A DNA stretch of 64,000 nucleotides, from positions 248,001-312,000 of the forward strand of contig NZ_JANFOJ010000001.1 in assembly GCF_024385605.1 (NCBI RefSeq), given 5' to 3'. The position numbers and the translations under genes are program-made. Positions 61,842-64,000 of the stretch are shown piece after piece. This DNA is from Sporolactobacillus sp. STSJ-5. GTDB taxonomy: Bacteria; Bacillota; Bacilli; Bacillales; Sporolactobacillaceae. Position 1 is the first letter of the stretch. Each line of letters opens with the position of its first letter. Below the pieces are notes generated by a model that was not told the DNA's origin, made no database searches, and saw only the letters and a list, made by a program, of their open reading frames with translations.

Positions 61842-62103
61842 GATCACACTCACTCCTAGGTTCACTATAGCCTAAAAACGTACACAGAGCAATTGTCGCA
61901 CAAAAGCGACAAATTTACGAAAACCATCAACTATTTACGTAAAGATTGATCCATCTGTTTCATTTAACGGTGAAAAAGTTTTTCGTACAGCTTTATTATA
62001 ACCCAAACTTTTACGATGAACCTATTAATTTGGATCTCAAACCTTCTCATTTTAATAGTTATTGGACAGCGCATTTCGACTGGAGAATCCATTCGCCAAA
62101 AAT

Positions 62104-62136
62104 AAAAAAACAGAATGATCGTTGAAGGTCATTCTG
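62104..62136 (-). terminator. Terminator after ytfJ
   Basis: CAGAATGA (62111-62118) pairs with TCATTCTG (62129-62136); TTTTTTTATTTT follows on the minus strand. Confidence 0.85.
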
Positions 62137-62157
62137 CATCAGAAAAAGCTATTTGAT

Positions 62158-62619
62158 TTAATCATCATCGTCCTGCCAATCGCTTCTGCGTTTTTTCCTT
62201 CTTGAAGTACTGGCCCCTCCGTTCTTCTCAATAACTTCTTTAATCTTTTCAATCGTTTGCGGGGCAAGATCAATTAATCGTTCGTATAAATGGGTATTGT
62301 TGTCCAAATGAATGGTCTTAACACCTTCACGCCCGATAATAAGAAAGGCAATCGGCGTAATGGAAACGCCTCCGCCCGTTCCTCCACCAAAAGGCAAATA
62401 AGCCTCGGTATCTTCAGCCGGATCTTCATCCTGATTTTCATTTTTTGTTGTGAACTCGCTGCCGCCGGCAACAAAACCAAAGCCTACTTTTGACAAAGTA
62501 ATTATTGTATGCCCATCTTCAGTTTCAATCGGATCCCCGACAATTGTGCCGACATCGACCATAGCCTGCAAGCTCTCAAGTGCTGTTTTCATTAATCCCT
62601 GTATTGGATGATCAGCCAT
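62158..62619 (-). CDS. ytfJ: Sporulation protein YtfJ (GerW family)
   Basis: 153 aa. HPIQGLMKTALESLQAMVDVGTIVGDPIE at the start and the glycine-rich FGGGTGGGVSITPIAFLII (about 76-94) are hallmarks of the YtfJ/GerW family, implicated in spore germination. The C-terminal tail is charged and variable (RRKKRR…DDDD). Starts four bases after the DUF2953 gene, so the two form an operon as ytfI-ytfJ do in B. subtilis. Confidence 0.93.
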   Translation of the reverse strand: MADHPIQGLMKTALESLQAMVDVGTIVGDPIETEDGHTIITLSKVGFGFVAGGSEFTTKNENQDEDPAEDTEAYLPFGGGTGGGVSITPIAFLIIGREGVKTIHLDNNTHLYERLIDLAPQTIEKIKEVIEKNGGASTSRRKKRRSDWQDDDD

Positions 62620-62623
62620 ATGT

Positions 62624-63214
62624 TTAACCTTCTTTCCAATGGCGTCTGATTTTCTTGATCATAGCTATAGCGTCTCCGATCTTGACTTGAAACATGCACG
62701 ACAGATCTGAATTCAGAGTTTTTCTTTGAAAAGTCGGTACAACATTTATTCTCGGACGATCACTGCAGAATCGTGAAACCCATGGCAAAATGGATGCCTT
62801 AATAGACCAAATGATTCCGCTAAGCAACGCTGTTTCCACAGCATCACCAGTCCCGCATGTCGTCACCCAAACCATATGTCTGACCACTACGCACTCCCCA
62901 AGATTCAATGAACGCAGCAATTTGAGTCCATTGTCCAAACGCTCATTCCATAATTTGAGACTGTCTTCCTGATCATTGTCTGAATCGTTACCCCCCGCTT
63001 TCCCGCCTGTTGTCTTTTTCTTCGCTTCTGACCTTTTCCTCGACTTAATCGTCCAAACTTGCCTTCCCCATAAATAAACTTCTGCACTCCAATGAAAATG
63101 ATGCGCTCCGATCAGGAATTTGACGCGTATCGTGAGCGTGCTTCTCACAGCGATAAAACAAATAAGCAACAAGATACTCGCAAATAGTCCCGACAAAATG
63201 ATGAACAGGCGCAC
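62624..63214 (-). CDS. DUF2953 family membrane protein (YtfI-like)
   Basis: 196 aa from a GTG at 63214, eight bases after AAGGAG; the open frame extends to 63277, but that part overlaps the hisIE terminator. One N-terminal membrane segment (about 3-23), a beta-type region (LTIRVKFLIGAHHFHWSAEVYLW), a Lys/Arg-rich linker and a hydrophobic C-terminal half. DUF2953 proteins neighbour ytfJ in spore formers and are assumed to act in sporulation; the activity is unknown. Confidence 0.8.
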   Translation of the reverse strand: MRLFIILSGLFASILLLICFIAVRSTLTIRVKFLIGAHHFHWSAEVYLWGRQVWTIKSRKRSEAKKKTTGGKAGGNDSDNDQEDSLKLWNERLDNGLKLLRSLNLGECVVVRHMVWVTTCGTGDAVETALLSGIIWSIKASILPWVSRFCSDRPRINVVPTFQRKTLNSDLSCMFQVKIGDAIAMIKKIRRHWKEG

Positions 63215-63275
63215 CACAAACGCTCCTTTTTCATGCTTTTGTAAATAGTATCCGGTAAATAAGCCAAAAAAATAC

Positions 63276-63303
63276 AAAAACCCGAGAGGACAAGCCTCCC
63301 GGG
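63276..63303 (-). terminator. Terminator after hisIE
   Basis: CCCGAGAGG (63281-63289) with CCTCCCGGG (63295-63303), one mismatch, followed by TTTTTGTATTTTTTT on the minus strand. Confidence 0.85.
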
Positions 63304-63312
63304 AATTAATAG

Positions 63313-63984
63313 TTAGTCAACATCTTTCGCTTTTTCACGTTGAAATTCACTTTTATCACGGTGGCGCTTTTCAAGAACGCGCAGCACTCGATCAAAGCCA
63401 ACTCCCTGCTCGCGCAGCATGACTAAGGTATGATAGATCACATCGGAAACTTCCCACTCCAATTCAGCAACGGATCGATTCTTGGCAGCGATAATCACTT
63501 CGGAAGTTTCTTCTCCAATTTTCTTAAGGATCTTGTCAATTCCTTCGTTGAACAAGTAAGTCGTATACGTACCTTCCGGACGTTCTGCTTCACGCTCGGC
63601 TATCACATGCTCCAATTCGGCAAGAATTTCAAATCGGTCTGCTCCAGCAGCAACAGCTTCCTGCTTGTCGCTCTTTTCCGGAACAAAGCAGCTGTATTTT
63701 CCTGTATGACATGCCGGACCGGCTGGGTTTACTTTGATAAGCAAAGTATCAGCATCGCAATCCACCGACCAGTCTACAATTGTTTGCGTATTTCCTGAAG
63801 TCGCACCTTTGTGCCACAGTTCCTGGCGCTCGCGGCTAAAGAACCACGTCTCACCACTCTCCTGCGATTTTGCAATCGATTCTTTGTTCATATAAGCCAT
63901 CATGAGGATTTCCTTACTTTGCGCATCCTGAATAATTGCAGGAATGAGTCCGTTATTATCAAATTTTAGTGTTTCAACATTCAT
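63313..63984 (-). CDS. hisI: Bifunctional phosphoribosyl-AMP cyclohydrolase/phosphoribosyl-ATP pyrophosphatase
   Basis: 223 aa HisI-HisE fusion for steps 2 and 3 of histidine synthesis. HisI domain at 1-110: [25 protein letters not shown], and the zinc/magnesium region DCDADTLL…GPACHTG…SCF. HisE domain at about 118-208: [33 protein letters not shown], with its metal-binding acidic pairs. The start is fixed by AAGGAGTGGCC just upstream. It is usually the last his gene, so the rest of the operon would lie to the right of the window. Confidence 0.96.
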   Translation of the reverse strand: MNVETLKFDNNGLIPAIIQDAQSKEILMMAYMNKESIAKSQESGETWFFSRERQELWHKGATSGNTQTIVDWSVDCDADTLLIKVNPAGPACHTGKYSCFVPEKSDKQEAVAAGADRFEILAELEHVIAEREAERPEGTYTTYLFNEGIDKILKKIGEETSEVIIAAKNRSVAELEWEVSDVIYHTLVMLREQGVGFDRVLRVLEKRHRDKSEFQREKAKDVD

Positions 63985-64000
63985 CGAATGGCCACTCCTT

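Overview
This 64 kb window is a low-to-mid GC chromosome segment of an endospore-forming member of the Bacillales. The evidence is sspI (acid-soluble spore protein), ytfJ/gerW-type, ytvI and ytxC sporulation genes, a T-box leader on pheST, an L20-type leader on infC-rpmI-rplT, strong AGGAGG ribosome sites with many GTG/TTG starts, and gene order that closely follows the Bacillus subtilis sspI-pheST and nrdR-polA-pyk-ackA regions. A Sporolactobacillus-like relative (citZ and icd but no mdh at the locus, acetate kinase, glycyl radical enzymes) would fit, but genus is inference.

Layout, left to right. Positions 1-403 hold the 5' part of a cvpA/yshB gene. Positions 730-11504 are an accessory metabolic island set between pheT and cvpA: a fructose-6-phosphate-aldolase-type enzyme, a SorC regulator, and two complete glycyl-radical modules, each with a radical enzyme, its own activase and its own DeoR regulator. 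One radical enzyme resembles E. coli PflD and the other E. coli YbiW. With the aldolase they make a credible radical 'anhydroglycolysis' route: 1,5-anhydrohexitol 6-phosphates to 1-deoxyfructose 6-phosphate, then to glyceraldehyde 3-phosphate and hydroxyacetone. Two perfect catabolite-response (cre) sites stand in front of the aldolase and the YbiW-like gene.

Positions 11598-16787 are pheT, pheS with its T-box and two unusual structured repeats, a SpoU-type methyltransferase and sspI. Positions 16868-23976 are accessory: a GNAT acetyltransferase, then a LytTR response regulator, a GHKL kinase and a heterodimeric ABC exporter pair, with a three-fold 45-bp tandem repeat and a triple direct repeat before the exporter promoter. 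Positions 24141-25572 are rplT, rpmI and infC (AUU start) with leader attenuator. Positions 25586-26892 hold a DJ-1/PfpI protein and a cluster of very small ORFs including a yrzI-like gene.

Positions 27012-51005 are a long, mostly minus-strand core: ytxC, dnaI, dnaB, nrdR, coaE, mutM, polA, phoR, phoP, pstB, pstA, pstC, pstS (with a four-repeat Pho box), icd, citZ, ytvI (plus strand), fxsA, a thioesterase, pyk (short form), pfkA, accA and accD. Positions 51333-63984 carry dnaE, nrnA, ytoI, ytkL, an M24 peptidase (plus strand), ackA, ytxK, ytfJ, a DUF2953 gene and hisIE. The core joins replication (dnaE, polA, dnaB, dnaI), glycolysis and acetate production (pfkA, pyk, ackA), fatty-acid initiation (accDA), phosphate sensing and uptake (phoPR-pst), and sporulation. 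The most unusual content is the glycyl-radical island and the repeats with covarying stems.
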